A DNA stretch of 64,000 nt from Gongronella butleri. Its lineage: Eukaryota > Mucoromycota > Mucoromycetes > Mucorales > Cunninghamellaceae. Where the stretch lies: assembly GCA_025201375.1 (NCBI GenBank), contig JAIWZP010000016.1:248001-312000 (forward strand), written 5' to 3'. The notes under the pieces are model-generated. The model was not told where the DNA came from. It did not search any database and saw nothing but the letters and a program-made list of their open reading frames with translations. Positions 1 to 12,542 of the stretch are shown piece by piece. The position numbers and the translations under genes are program-made. The first letter of the stretch is position 1. The number at the start of each line of letters is the position of its first letter.

Positions 1-1846
1 AAAAAAATTCTGGAGGCACAGCAGGCCGACAATTTGCTAAAACCGTTTTCTCATACGGTACTTTTCCAAAGCAATATCATTTAATGTACGCATTTTTTCA
101 ATGAAATGCGTTGTTACAGTAATGGCAGACGCGACGCGGCGTGGGAATGAAAATTTTTACAGCACATTATGGATGAACAGTGAAGATATATTAATGATTT
201 TTATAGAAAAGCCTCGTTTTTCAATCAAAGTGCGCTTGTGAGATTCCAAATTTAAATTTTAGACCACACAGGAAAATTAATTTCAGAGACGCGAGATGTA
301 CCGAGGAATTGAATCGCGAGGGCAAGGCGTTTTTTCTACATGAGTAAACGCCAAATGCCTGCAATTTTAGTGAAACGCGTCATTTCTCGATGGCAAAGCG
401 CGCCAGAGATTCCAAATTATAGCCACACAAGAACAATCATGAGAGACGCGAGATGTGCCGAGAAATTGCGAAGGCGACGCGTTTTTACTGAACTTGTGCC
501 AAATAGATGCAATTTGCGAAAATCGCAATTTTTCGACGGCGAAACGCATGAGGTATCCCAAATAAAATCTGCCTATGATACGATACCTGCGCGCTTTACA
601 ACCCAACCTGTGCGGCCCAAGCCAGCAATCCGCGCGGAGCGCGCACTTGCAGTAATTAAACTCATATTGCGCGTGTCCAATCTGATTTGCATGCAAAAAA
701 AAATTGCGTGTTGAAAAATGTCTGTTTCGCGCTGAATTGATGGACAAGAAACAGTATACGATACGAAAGCAACGCAACCCAAATGACCCGTGTGTATAAG
801 CAACACCTGTGGCTTAAATGTATTACATTGTCTATGGTTCACCTATTTTTGGACGCAATCGAGCCTGATTAACTTTTGGGCTTCACATGTCGACATAAGC
901 AAGAGGCTAAAATTAAGGGAAGCAGAAGAAGGCCGCGCGGTGACTTGGTAAAAAAAAAAAAAAAAAAAAAAAAAGGGAGAGAGAGAGAGAGTACAATTGA
1001 GTGCCTTTTGCCTGATCCCATGCAACGTAGGACACAGAGCGTGTCATTAGCGCATCATTGGAGTGCTCAGTCAGTGAGCGGACCCTCGACACACACAGTC
1101 GCACGTGGGACACATGATTTCTTGGGGACATATGGCAGTCCGTGGGCTACAAATGGCAAATGACATTCCCACCAACGAGGGTTTTTTTATTCGACGGCTT
1201 TTCAGGCCATTTAATTTAAGCGGGGTGTCACGGCCAACCGTCCGCGTGGTGTTGGTGTCACGACGTAAGAAGAACAACCGAAAATATTTTAGGTTTGACG
1301 TGAAATGAACCAAAACGAGCGACAAACCAAATCAAGACTGGGGACGCGCACCAGGCTTTGGGAAGGTCACACCAGTGCAATACATTGATGAGAAAAAAAT
1401 AAAGGATTCTCGCAATGGTAGAGAGACGAGCGCCGCTCACATTGTGCTCCGGCTCCCTTGACATCCATTCTATCTCTCTCTATTTTGTCTTTCCTCACAT
1501 GTTGCACGCAATTCAATGCTGAGGCCCCCTTGTTGCACAAAATGCAATTCACACGCGAGAAATTGTGGGGTTGACCCGGTTCATGTTGTCCAAAAGACTA
1601 CGCCAAATGCGCGCATGTCGTGAACGACGTCCTCACACTAAGCAATCACGGCTAATATTGTGTGTGCAAGTGAATCAGAAGCAAATTAGAGACAAAGAGA
1701 GCTTGATTTGCATGAAGAAAAGATATAAAAGCAAGATGGCGCCACGTCTTTTCCCCACATTTTTCTTTTACTCTTTTCGTGTACTTTTCTTTTCATTGAT
1801 CTGACCCATCCCATTCATTTCAATTACCCCTTCCGTTCCTTGAATC
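1..1846. other. Gene-poor left edge with end of a dispersed repeat
   Basis: No convincing gene is visible. The first ~35 bases (a CTGGAGGCACAGCAGG motif) match the right end of the dispersed repeat seen near 19,445, 36,050, 46,845 and 63,080, so a truncated copy runs off the left edge. There is an A-run near 951-975 followed by a GA-dinucleotide stretch. The short open frames here overlap one another on both strands and resemble no family I know. The last ~150 bases form the promoter and 5' leader of the lipase gene. Confidence 0.5.
1724..1730 (+). promoter_or_regulatory. TATA box of the lipase gene
   Basis: A TATAAAA sequence lies 117 bases upstream of the proposed lipase ATG at 1847, followed by a pyrimidine-rich stretch (1750-1840) typical of the leaders in this window. 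The assignment is by sequence and position only. Confidence 0.45.
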
Positions 1847-3673
1847 ATGCGCAAGGTAAAGTAGCTTGCAATGGACAGCGTGCAATATGTGCACACCTAG
1901 GAACGCTTTGCCCAATTCGGCAAAAATGCGCGTCCCTGGCTTGATCTGACGTCTTTCTTTTTTTTTTTAAAAAAAAAACACAAAATAATCTCAGGCTTCT
2001 AGTAATATCCTCTCGCTGGTTTTCCTTCTCAGCTGTCTTCTTGGCCTGGTCACAGCGCGCTTTGACTTGCAAGCGCGTGCTGACAATGACACCAAGCCCC
2101 CTGATCCACAAAATGACCCATTCTATCAACCGCCGGATGGTTTTGAAAGTGCCAAACCCGGTACCATCTTCAAGAGCCGCACTGTGCCAATTGCAATCTT
2201 TTCGCACTTTAAGGAAAAGGTCACTGCAGTCCAATTGCTGTACAAGACGTGCGATGGCCTTGACAAGCCCACCGCAACCGTCACCACTGTGCTCGTGCCT
2301 GAAAATGCCCAAACCGACAAGCTTCTTAGGTAAAAAAAAAAAAAAAAAAAAAAGAAAAACATCTTCCCCTCGCCTGCCATTGGTAGTGACGAAGGGGTTT
2401 TTTTTGTCATTTTCTCACCATTTGCGTCCTATTCACGCGTCATTGTAGTTATCATGTGATGACGGACAGCGTGAACCCCAAGTGCGCTCCTTCGTACGAT
2501 TTCCAGCACCACAATGGCGATCATGGCATCTTGACCCAAGCTGAAATCCTGCTCATCAACGCCTGCCTGCAAAAGGGCTGGATTGTCACCGTGCCAGACT
2601 ATGAAGGCCCCAACATGATGTAAGCACGTGCATCATTCAAAGAAAAATGTCTTAATTTGCTTGTTTTTTTAATTCAGGTTTACCGTCGGTCGCATGGCTG
2701 CTCACGGAATTCTCGACGGCATCCGCGCTACGCTTGCCAGTGGCAATCTCACGACCGTGCAACCCGACGCGCAAGTCTTGATGTGGGGCTACAGCGGTGG
2801 CGCCCTTGCTGGGTAAAAAAAAAAAAAAAAAAAAAAAAAGTTGCGCAATCGACGTGGCATGCTCATTTTTTTATTTTTTTTAATATTTTAGTGCCTGGGC
2901 TGCCGCGGTGCACCCCACGTACGCGCCTGAATTGAAGATTGATGGCGCTGCTCTCGGCGGCACAGCCATTGATCTTAATGCCACGCTCAATGCTGTCGAC
3001 GGCAAGCTGTTTATGGGCTTGATCCCCGCAGGTATGATAACACAAAAAAAAAACAGGAATTGGGTTGCTCACACACTTTTTCTTTTATTTTGCAGGCATC
3101 ATGGGTTTGTCGCGTCAATATCCCGACTTGTACACGTACTTCAAGTCCGTGGTTAAGCCATTGATGTGGCCTGCGCTTGAGGCGTGGGTGAATCACGCTT
3201 GTCTAATGTCCGAGATTGTCGTTGGTGCGTACAAAAAGATCCACTGGTTCACGACCAATGACCACTACATGGACAACCCAATTGCGACGCGCGTTCTCAA
3301 TGAAAACAACCTGAACTTGTACAATGGCACGCCTTCCATCCCTATCTTTTTGTATCATTGCAAGCGTGACGCGGTCGTGCCGTTCCCACCTGCGCAAAAA
3401 TTGTACAGCCAATGGTGCGACGCTGGCGTCAACGTGCAAATGAACATCGACCGCGTCTGCGACCACGTGGTGCTCGCCATTGACGGCGCGCCAAATGCAA
3501 TCTACTGGCTCGAAAACCTGTTCAAGGGTGGCAGCGCGCAGCAAGGTTGTTCTTCCAAGGTCGTTGTCTCCTCCATCACCAACCGCCACGCCATGGCCGC
3601 CTTTGGCCGCCTTATCTGGGCTGATCTCAAGGCTCTTTTGAAGATCCCCATTGGCCCCCACACTATTGCCTAA
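1847..3673 (+). CDS. Secretory lipase, LIP family (triacylglycerol lipase)
   Basis: Exons 1847-1855, 1995-2329, 2449-2619, 2678-2812, 2892-3031 and 3096-3673 give 455 aa. The first exon is only three codons (MRK). Joining it to 1995 creates a hydrophobic signal peptide (residues ~7-24, ending LLGLVTA), which is why this start was chosen. The alpha/beta-hydrolase nucleophile is Ser211 in GYSGG. Likely partners are Asp355 (CKRDAVVP) and His387 (CDHVV). Length and motif order match the fungal secretory lipase family (Candida LIP, CalA-like), which hydrolyses triacylglycerols outside the cell. Two introns begin with GT plus a long A-run. A possible poly(A) signal AATAAA lies at 3770-3775. The family call is secure; substrate range is unknown. 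Confidence 0.88.
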
Positions 3674-4720
3674 GCGCCCTCAATCTATTTCTTTTTAAAG
3701 TAAAACATAAAAAAATCAGAGTCCACTGGTGCTCCAAATACACTGGATGTATCTCTTTAGTCTCTTTTCAATAAACTTTCTCTTTGCAGAAAACTCAAAT
3801 AATGGCTAAAGCTTGTCAATTATGAAAAAATTGCCAAAAGAGGTGCTGACGCGCCACCAACCCGGTTTTTCCCCACAAAACATGGACCAAACGCTTTGTT
3901 GTTCTCACTCTAGCTTTGTGCCACCACCATGCCCAAAAGTGCACATTCCATGTACTCTATCACCGTAAGAGCGCAAAACCACTTGAAAACAACAATTTTT
4001 CCTATTTTCATGCCATTTAGTGCCTCTTTGACGCCATGGTGCTGCTGAATAAAACGGGGCGATGACGCACTAGAGGCAACAATATAACTAGAATGCGAGG
4101 TTGAGTTGCCTTGGCGCTCTAATGGCTGAAAAAACGAAAAGGAGGCGAGGGGTGGGCACATCTGTGCATGTGAAAGCCAAAGCAAATTGCTGTAGCACAA
4201 GTGTCAAGGCACAAGCAACGCAAACTGGGAGCGATTAATTTAAAACAAAAAAAAAAGTTGCAAGTGAAAGAATGTTCCCATGAGTGATGCCATTTTTCCC
4301 AGTGACAACATCAAATGGCACAAAAAAGGATATGCCGTGCCCATTGTCCCCACGTCACACACGTTCCCAATAGGTATGGGTGAGTGTGTTCTTTCGGTGC
4401 CCTGATGATCTGGTTCTTGATGCTGAGTCGGATCAGACAAGCTAATTACGCCAACAAAAAGCAAGGAACGCACCCGAGCACGGAACAGAATAAGTGACAC
4501 GGCCCACGGAAGACGGAATCATGAACAAAAAAAAAGCATTGGCTTGTGAAAACGTTAAATATTTTAATAAAAATAAAAAGGTATACGGCGAAATGACGGC
4601 TATGATACGATGATGATGAGACGAGAGAGGAAGAGTAGGGCGTCAATGACTGAAAAGATGAAAAAGAAAGCGGGGACATGCACAAAAAAAAAAAAAAGGG
4701 GGGGGGAAACAACCGAGAAC
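3674..4720. other. Intergenic between convergent genes
   Basis: About 1 kb between the 3' ends of the lipase (+) and the seven-pass membrane protein gene (-). It holds AT-rich 3' flanks, a possible AATAAA at 3770 for the lipase, and short A-runs. No coding signal with splice sites or known motifs was found. Confidence 0.5.
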
Positions 4721-6486
4721 CTACGAGGAGCTATGGATGGACGACTCGGTTTGATGCAAAAGTGGCGAGTCATCTGTGTTTAAGAATGTTTGTGAAGAGT
4801 CTGCAGTGTGCCATTGTGAGAATTGGCTATGAAGAAGCATGTCCGGGATGTAGGAGGGCGATTGTGGGCGCAATTGCGCGGGGTCGGGCGGCGAAGGCGA
4901 CGCGTCGGGCATTTGTGGCGACATTGGCTTGGGGAACGTTATGGGTGACTTTGCCGGTCGTGCGATCTCTTTTTCAGGCTCCTCGTCACGCGATAGATTG
5001 AGGCTCAGACTGAGACTCAAAGGCGGCTCGTGTGGGCTGACCTCGTCAATTGTCAGGTACGCAACGTGCGGACTAAAAAAAAAATTGGCATAAGTCACGC
5101 GTGCTTTTTTTTTTTTTTGGCGCTGCCATACTAGAAAAGGACGGCCAACATGATGATAAAAGATGCAACAGGGCCAATGCACACGATAAACCCCGAGAAA
5201 AAGAGATTGGCGCCGTAATTTGTGACAATTGGCAATCGAATGCTCGCAAAAGTTGCAGCAACGATACCAATGGCGGCCATGCAGATGCTGCCAATGAAGA
5301 CAGTGACGCGAACCTGATTGCGCAAAAAATCATAAAATTGAGTTTAAAGGACACCGACGCTGAACTGCTTGCTTTTTCAAAATGTTATCATGTTTCCTGG
5401 CACTTCTTTCTCAATTTTTTTTTTTTTTTGCTCGCCGGATGCCCTTGTATTTTGTCCAAATAATACTATACCTTGAGTATTCCGGCACGAACTTTTGTTG
5501 TGCTGAGATGGACATTTGCGCGCACAAATGTGGAATGTTTTAAAAGACGAATAAGTTTGGTGCCAAAGTAGGCGACGGTGATGGATAGGACGACCACGTA
5601 GGTGACGCCAATGTAGTAACCAATGCGCAGAAACGTGTTTGCCATGTCAATGTTGCCTTGCGACGCGTAGATTCCCTGCCCAATGGATCCCAGGTTCATA
5701 AACACCCATGGGCCAATGTTGGCGATAATGCACGCAAGATCTACTGAGTGTGGAGACGAAAACCACGCGTCGTACAACACGCGATTGCTCTAAAACAAAA
5801 TAAAATGAGCATGGAACGCGCAATTCCAAGCACATTCTTACAGTGATCAATGTCTGCGCAACACCAAAGACATAGCAGATATATGCATTGAAAGCCAAGA
5901 TCCAGCTTAGATCAAAGATGACTAAGAAAAAATAAAAAGTAACCGTGTCAATGGCCACACTTCACAAAGGAGTCGATTTTTTTTTTACAGATTCTGACAA
6001 GTGGTGACTGAGAGACATCTGTCATCACAATGGCCGAGTGGATGACTCGCACTATAATTGCATATCAACGGATGAGGGGCCGACATCCTTGCTTGTTTTT
6101 CTTGCGTTATTTTTTTTACCAATATTAAATAAAATGCCAAAAAAGCAAAGCGATTCAACTGGTCTTGGACGCGGCAACCCCATTCGCATGTCATAAATGC
6201 GATGATTGAGCACAAAGAGTCTGTGAACAAACAGATAGATACCTGTGTAGCAATTGCAACAAGGGAAAGAAAAGATGATTGGCTCGTTTCATTTTTACGC
6301 GTTGACCAGGGCGCAATTTCTTATCATACCTGCGGCGAGGCCAATGCACGTGCCAATGACGATGGCGAGGCTGTATCTATAATAGTGGTACTCCTCGCGG
6401 CAATTGAATATTTCGACGCGGTAGTCGCAATCGCAAAATTGGTTGCAAATGCGTCCATACGTCGTTACATTGCCTTGCTCGTCCAT
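4721..6486 (-). CDS. Putative seven-transmembrane receptor-like protein
   Basis: Read on the minus strand, exons 6486-6330, 6242-6120, 5921-5842, 5789-5472, 5313-5132 and 5072-4721 join in phase to give 403 aa. The N-terminus is short and cysteine-rich (four Cys within about 18 residues, the last in NCREEYHYYRY). Six to seven hydrophobic segments follow, including YSLAIVIGTCIGLAAG, VVVLSITVAYFG and FIVCIGPVASFIIMLAV. The last ~115 residues are hydrophilic, rich in Pro/Ser and acidic residues, as expected of a cytoplasmic tail. The layout suggests a G-protein-coupled-receptor-like protein with an outside N-terminus. I recall uncharacterised proteins of similar layout in zygomycete fungi, but no named family is assigned. 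The ligand is unknown. Confidence 0.65.
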
Positions 6487-7254
6487 CGTTTGTTAATTAA
6501 TTAATAGACAAGGCAAAAGCGGAACAAAAAAACGACAAAAAGGAAAAGAAAAAGAAAGAAAGAAAAAAAGGCACAAAGACAGAAAAAAAATAGAAGAATC
6601 ATAAAAGATTGCTGAATGGGCATGGCAATGGCGTGTGCTTTTCCCCTCCACACTCTCGTGCGCAACATGGTGTTGTACAACCAAAAATGAAGCAACTTTT
6701 ACTTGTTTTGGAGGCCCATTGGGAGCCCACTGCTCGGGACACACACACAAAGGCACACAGGCTGACGACGGGCCAACTTTAATGCGCAACAGCTGTTCTC
6801 GATGAATCGATGGAAGAAAAAAAAGGTTTTGTGGCTCGTTCTCGCCAACAATTGAGCGATATCACCGTGATTTGCTTCAAAACAAAAGATAAAAAAAAAG
6901 GGGGGGATGCAAAAGAATTGAGCGATTTGTGGCTATGTGAGATGGGTGCCGTGAGACAAGATGCATGAACGAGGACGACATCTATGAAGGAAAGGTATCA
7001 CAGTGGGCAATTTCAGAGAGAATCATGCTGCGATGGTTGAAAGCTCTGGAATTACATAATGAGTGATGAGGCGCGCGCAAGAGCGGAGAGCACAGGGAAT
7101 CGCAAGGCAAAAAGCCAATCCCAGCGTGCCGGCCAATCAAAATTCTCTAAATCCAGTTCCCGCTTTTGCTGCGTGTCCGAGCAAAAAACAAATGGTCGCG
7201 ACGCGTGCTCTGCGTTTTTGCTCTTTTTTTCATTTTTTTTCTCACACAGCAACC
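6487..7254. promoter_or_regulatory. Divergent promoter region, 7TM gene / RFC gene
   Basis: 768 bases separate the start codons of two divergent genes. The part next to the minus-strand gene is an A/G-rich tract (6520-6600), which is pyrimidine-rich on the coding strand. The part next to the RFC gene has a T/C-rich leader (7205-7240). An ACGCGT lies at 7201-7206. Short open frames here look like chance. Confidence 0.5.
7201..7206 (+). promoter_or_regulatory. Possible MluI cell-cycle box (ACGCGT)
   Basis: ACGCGT lies 49 bases before the RFC start codon. In yeasts, MBF binds this motif to drive G1/S transcription of replication genes. The hexamer also occurs elsewhere in this CG-motif-rich genome, so the functional reading is tentative. 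Confidence 0.25.
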
Positions 7255-8857
7255 ATGATGATGGATCTGGACACTACACCCGCGCCTTCTCGCAACAAAG
7301 GAAAGAGCAAACTTGTGCACGTCGAGCTGGACGGTCTTCCTTGGTAAGAAAATGGCATTTTGCCACTTTTTCTTGTTTTGTTTACCTTTTTTGACTTTTT
7401 CGAAAGGGTGGAGAAGTATCGGCCCAACGATCTGACCGAGCTGGTCTCTCTGGACGATATCACGGACACACGTAAGGGCAACGGCTTGCTGAATGAATCA
7501 AAAACTTATTGTGCACTCGTATTTTGTTCTAGTCAAATCGTTTATCGCCAAAAACCGCTTACCACACTTGCTCTTTTATGGCCCACCCGGCACGGGCAAG
7601 ACCTCCACGATTCTCGCGTGCGCCAAGCAAATCTATGGCGACAAGTACGCGTCCTCCACCTTGGAGGTAAGCAAAAAAAAAATAGGCTAGAATTGAGGGG
7701 CATTGGGAGGAATTCCTGTACCATGGACGACTCTGGGAGGTGGTTGTACCCATTGAGAGCAGCTGTCAAGCATCGGCAGCAATTTGGGGGCAAATGATGG
7801 AGGGTGGGCGGCATTGACATGCATTTGGAGTGAGGATGGCAGATTTTGACAAGAAGGAGCATTGAAAATAGCTTGCTGACGACGCGCACGCCTTGTCTTT
7901 TTATAGTTGAACGCATCGGACGACCGTGGCATTGACGTGGTGCGTGAACAAATCAAGAATTTCGCGAGCACACGCACGATTTACAAGACGGACTTCAAGC
8001 TGATCATTCTTGACGAGTGCGACAACATGACGGCCGCCGCGCAGGCAGCGCTGCGTCGCGTTATCGAAAAATACACCAAGAATGTCCGCTTTTGCATCAT
8101 CTGCAACTATGTCAGCAAGATCATTCCCGCTATCCAGTCACGCTGCACGCGTTTTCGCTTTTCGCCGCTCGCTCTGGAGCAAGTCCAGCATCGCATTGCT
8201 ACCATCGTTGACAACGAAAAGTAAGAGTGCGAGAAAATGAAAAAAAAAGTGCGCCTTTCGCGTGCGATTGTATCAATTCGTCTTTTTTTCTCTTTTTTTT
8301 TCCTTTAGTGTGCGACTGACAGAGGATGGACAGCGTGCGTTGCTTCGACTGTGCAAGGGCGACATGCGTCGCGCATTGAATATCCTGCAGGCATGTCACG
8401 CGGGTTACGAAAAAGTGGATGAAGAAGCGGTTTACAACTGCACAGGCCAGCCTCAGCCCCAGCATGTCGATTCGATCGTGAACACGATGTTGCGCGACGA
8501 ATTCACCACGGCTTACCAGCGCGTCGAACGCATGTGCACCGAGCACGGCTACGCACTGCAAGACATCGTCACGGACGTTTATGAGAAGCTGCAGGACGCA
8601 CAACTGCCGCCTGAAACCGAGATGGCCATGGTGACGCAATTGGCCGACATTGAGTAAGAAAAAAAAAAAAAAGGGAGAGGAAAGGTTCCACGACTGGCCA
8701 TTGGCCATGGATTCATGAAGGACCCAAAAGAATGGGGGGACTAAAAGACCTTTTTTTTTTTTCTCTTTTTAGGTATCGCTTGGGCGAAGGCGCGAACGAG
8801 CGTATCCAGCTTGGATCGATGATCGGCGCATTCAAGCTTGCGTTGCCTGCCGTGTAG
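7255..8857 (+). CDS. RFC5: Replication factor C subunit 5 (yeast Rfc3-type)
   Basis: Exons 7255-7343, 7407-7471, 7533-7666, 7907-8220, 8309-8653 and 8773-8857 give 343 aa, the usual length. It is one of four small ATPase subunits of the clamp loader that opens PCNA and places it on primed DNA in the nucleus. Visible motifs: PWVEKYRP at the N-terminus (30-36), Walker A GPPGTGKT (68-75), Walker B in LIILDECD, the SRC motif in [10 protein letters not shown], then the [11 protein letters not shown] and LADIEYRL segments of the collar region. The order and local sequence match human RFC5/yeast Rfc3 better than RFC2 or RFC4. The Walker B reads DECD rather than DEAD. The 240-base third intron lacks the A-run seen in many others. 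The final exon is short (85 bases). Confidence 0.95.
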
Positions 8858-9254
8858 GGCGTGGATAAAATTAAAAAAAAAAAAATAGGCCAATTGGGCC
8901 CAAGTAGCATCCACATTTCGGATTTTTCAATTTTTTTAGGGGGTTGTCGCATAGAACAAAAAAGGGGGGTGGGTTATGATGTGTGAGATCTTCGATTGGG
9001 ACCCAATTTCGCGCGTAAGCTCCAAGCGTCGTCTTCCGTTGTTGGTCAGGTCACATGATGGGCTGGGATAACCTCTGTCTGGATTTTGAAACCACGGCCA
9101 ACATTGGCGGACAGGATCAAAAGAGGCATTTGCCGCTTCTCTTTCACCCTTTCGTCTTTTTTTTTTTAGTTTTTATTTTTTTCTCTTTTCACCCTCCTTT
9201 TTTTCACCTCTTTTGACACACACGTCCTTTCATCCTATTGACTTTCCCCTCTGT
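8858..9254. promoter_or_regulatory. Intergenic, promoter of GATA factor
   Basis: Short spacer between two genes on the same strand. It holds an A-run just after the RFC stop (8872-8884) and a long C/T-rich tract at 9140-9240 leading to the GATA-factor ATG. No gene seen. Confidence 0.5.
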
Positions 9255-10537
9255 ATGAATGTATCCGAGCTATGCTTGACGTCCCCAAGGTAAATTTTGC
9301 TTTGACGGCCGTTTCTTCGTTGCTCACTCCTTTTATTTTCCTCTTCAGTGCTATCAAGTTGCCGCCACTGCCGCTTCCTCCTAGCCACGATATCGCCAAC
9401 GACTATCTGCCGTCTCCTATAAAGTCAGACTCGTCGTCCAACACGTCCAGCGCATCCGGATTGACACCAGGGCATTTACAGCCATTGCAGCACCCGCCAC
9501 CCTCGCTCTACACGACGCAAGCCGGTCAACAACACTACCAGCAGCAACCTCAGCTGCCTCCGCCGCCAACAGCACATCATCGTCTCCTCCCCCCTGCCCA
9601 GTCACCCCAGGACGGCACAGTGGCCGCAGAATTGCAACTGGTAAGCGGGATTTTTCAAAAGGAAAAAAAAAAACAGAAATTCATGTTTTTTTTTCATTTG
9701 TTTTTAGCTGATTGACAAGTGCCAATTGCTGTGTGAACGATTACAGCACGACAACCAGTCCTCACTACCACCATCATTATCCGCAGGCGACGCCAGCTCG
9801 AGCCCCATACATATGGCGCATGATTTGCTGCATGGATTGCGCCAATTGCATCAAAAAGAGCAGGAAGAAATAGATGCCAACGAGATGGAATACGAGCTGA
9901 TACGCCAGTCACGCTCTTGGAAGGAGAATCGACGACCAAAGTACCGCCGACGAAGTGTATGTCGTCCTTTTTTCGTGCAATGACGCGTCGTCTCATCTTT
10001 TTTGCTTTTTTTTTATTTTGTAGAAAAAGAGCACTGTTGGCCAGCAATGCCATTCTTGTCACACTTCCGAGACACCTGAATGGCGACGAGGCCCGGATGG
10101 CGCGCGCACACTTTGCAATGCATGTGGTTTGCGTAAGAATGTTTTCTCTCATTTTTTTTCCCTTGTATTGTAGCTAAAGCTGTCATTGTTGAATTCTAGA
10201 TTATTCCAAGCTGCTACGCAAGGACTCGTCACGCGTCTCATCACTCAAATTGATACGAGGCCCCAGACCAGGCGACGACGCTCATTCGCCAACGGCACCG
10301 CTCGCCAATGCCACATCTTTGCCACTGACATCATACCACTCGCCGTCTTCGTCCCCTGTTTCACACAATGGATCGTCGTCGTCCCTACCTTCCAATCTGT
10401 ATTTCTATCCTCGTGTAGGCCCCGCCCCGCCTTCGTCCTCTTCCGCATCCACCACCCTCCTTTCTTCCCCGTACCCTGTACAACATCATGCATCGTCTTC
10501 AAATTCATCAAGCTCTGCCTTTACGCCCCATTCCTAG
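9255..10537 (+). CDS. GATA-type zinc finger transcription factor
   Basis: Exons 9255-9289, 9349-9640, 9708-9956, 10024-10132 and 10200-10537 give 340 aa. The start at 9255 ([11 protein letters not shown]) was preferred over the ATG at 9272 because only it joins exon 2 in the right phase. A single zinc finger lies at about residues 201-226, with Cys201, Cys204, Cys223 and Cys226 (C-X2-C-X18-C-X2-C). It contains [20 protein letters not shown] and continues LHYSKLLRK, a fungal GATA signature. The 18-residue loop places it with the less common X18 class, which includes the WC proteins; no PAS domain is present here. The flanks are low-complexity (Pro/Gln/Ser N-terminal, Ser-rich C-terminal), and a helical segment ([14 protein letters not shown]) precedes the finger. 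Target genes are unknown. Confidence 0.9.
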
Positions 10538-12542
10538 GCATTCGTGTGTATCTCGTTTTTTTTTTTTTTGGTCTTTTCTTTGTTGAATATTTCCTTCCAT
10601 CCGTATTCCTTTATTTCAATGGTCCCCGACTCCTTTGTGTTTTCCTCCTCGCCCTCCACACCCGATTGCCTAGTCATCCATGATACCACTAATAACAAAA
10701 ATCAACAAAGATGCATCTTGGGTTCTTTTTTTTCCTTGTCTTGCTCTAGTCTCCCTGCAGGTGTCACACAGGATTGGGGGGAGTGGGTCCTTTTTGTTTT
10801 ATTTGGATCTCAAATCAGAGATCTCATCGTGATTTCAGGGAGGGTGCGCGGTGTGATGCTCCGATCTTGGCGCATCTTGCATGTACTACCATTCGTCCTT
10901 CCGAAGAAAAAAAAACAAGTTTCCTTGGACGCGTCCACGCAAAATGGCTAGCTTGTAGCAATAAACCATGCTCACTCTTGTTTTTTCTCTCCCTTGCTTC
11001 ATCCACGTTGGCTTCAAAACATGCACAACCGCGCTCGTCTCTATCCCCGCCTCGTTTTTTTTTTTTTCAACACTGTTGGATTCGATCAGGGGCGCGGGCA
11101 ATGGAAGGTTCTATTACCAAATCCATCTTTTTGTGTCATGCACGCTGGGCCACTACCTTGGTATTTTTCTTCCAATTTCATGCCATGGCAACAACAAGCG
11201 GGTCATGCTCGTTGCCTCTTTTTCACATTGCATAATATATCTATTTTTGCCCAATCTCCGTGCCGTACCACGCACGGCGATCCCTGGGTTGTTTTGCCCT
11301 TTTTTTTTAATCCGACAGGGAGAGAGTCGGGCCATGTCAAAAGCTCAGAAAATGTGCACGTCATGCGCCACGGCCCGAAATCGCTGCAACTTTTCTGTGT
11401 TGACACAATCAATTGGAGCAATTGGGTCTTGAATGCGCTATTTTGGCGTCATTGAGATATGACCTCGGCTGCTGAGCTTACCACTTTTCTCATTTCTCCC
11501 ACTAGAAGGATTCATACCGTGACAACAACGTGCTCATGTCCCGCTACGTCATTTAATGCCGTCCTTTGGATCACAACGCTATTACAACGCGTGCACATGG
11601 CAAGTAGACCAGGAAAAAAAAGGCATTAACTCTGATGCCTTATTTCTTTTGGAGTGTCGGCAAGGTCATGCAAGCCTGCCTCATCGTTTTATCGCGCCTC
11701 CCACGTCTCCCCTGCCCCCTTGCATAGACAAAATAAGGAGATGACCCCTTTTCTGCAATGCGCCTTGTCTCTGTAATTCCAATGGAGCAAGGAGGAGTTA
11801 CATTGACGTGCTTACCACCTTTGCAAAAGATTCAGTCAAAGGCATCAAAATGAAATTGGACCGGTTACCGTCATAATTGGTTTGTAAACGCCAACATCGG
11901 GCAGCAAACGCGTCCATGATTTGCGGCATCTCGGACGAGACGTGTGAAGAGTGAGGAAGACGCGGTGGAACATGTGAATAAAAAAGAATGTTGACATCTG
12001 CCGATCATCCAAAAACAAAGGTTCGCGCATATAATTTTGCGTGTCACACTCCGTTTATCCGCCTTTTGGCTGTGGCGTGCGCATTCCACTCGCCTTCAAA
12101 AAGCAGCCGAAGAATATTCCAAAGAAAGAACAATGAATGAAACTCCAAAAATTCACATTTGATTGCTTTGAAACAGGCGAGATCGATGCTCTGTGCAATC
12201 AATGACGCGCGCGGGAGCGCGACTTTGCACGCAAGGTGTGTTGTTGGTGACATGCTCGTCAAAGTACATTGATTACAAGTCATTAACGTGAAAAAAAGTA
12301 GAATTTCATTATAATTTTGGCCAAATACTCCCTGAATGGAGTAAAGCCTCTCCGTAGTCGCGCGTCCACCAGACTCGTTCATGTGCGTAAATCGGCAATT
12401 GGAACCCTCAATTGCCAAATCAAAGGTTTCAAGAGATGAAAGTGATGGCACAAGTTTTTTTTTTATCATGTTACATGAGATGGATGGGAATACGAGCGCA
12501 AGCCAGGTAGATGATCCAAAAAAAAGGGGGGACGAGAGAAGT
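10538..12542. other. 2-kb intergenic region, no gene seen
   Basis: Lies between the GATA gene and the 3' end of the transporter gene. It contains several open stretches on both strands (for example near 10,770-11,430), but three frames are open at once, their predicted products are unlike any family I know, and splice-supported continuation is missing. A possible poly(A) signal AATAAA at 10,960 is far from the GATA stop. Could hide a non-coding RNA; nothing shows it. Confidence 0.4.

Noticed and set aside
1856..2032. Lipase start at the internal TTG/ATG region or acceptor at 2032
   Set aside because: The acceptor at 1994 joins the short MRK exon in phase and produces a standard signal peptide; the other choices break phase.
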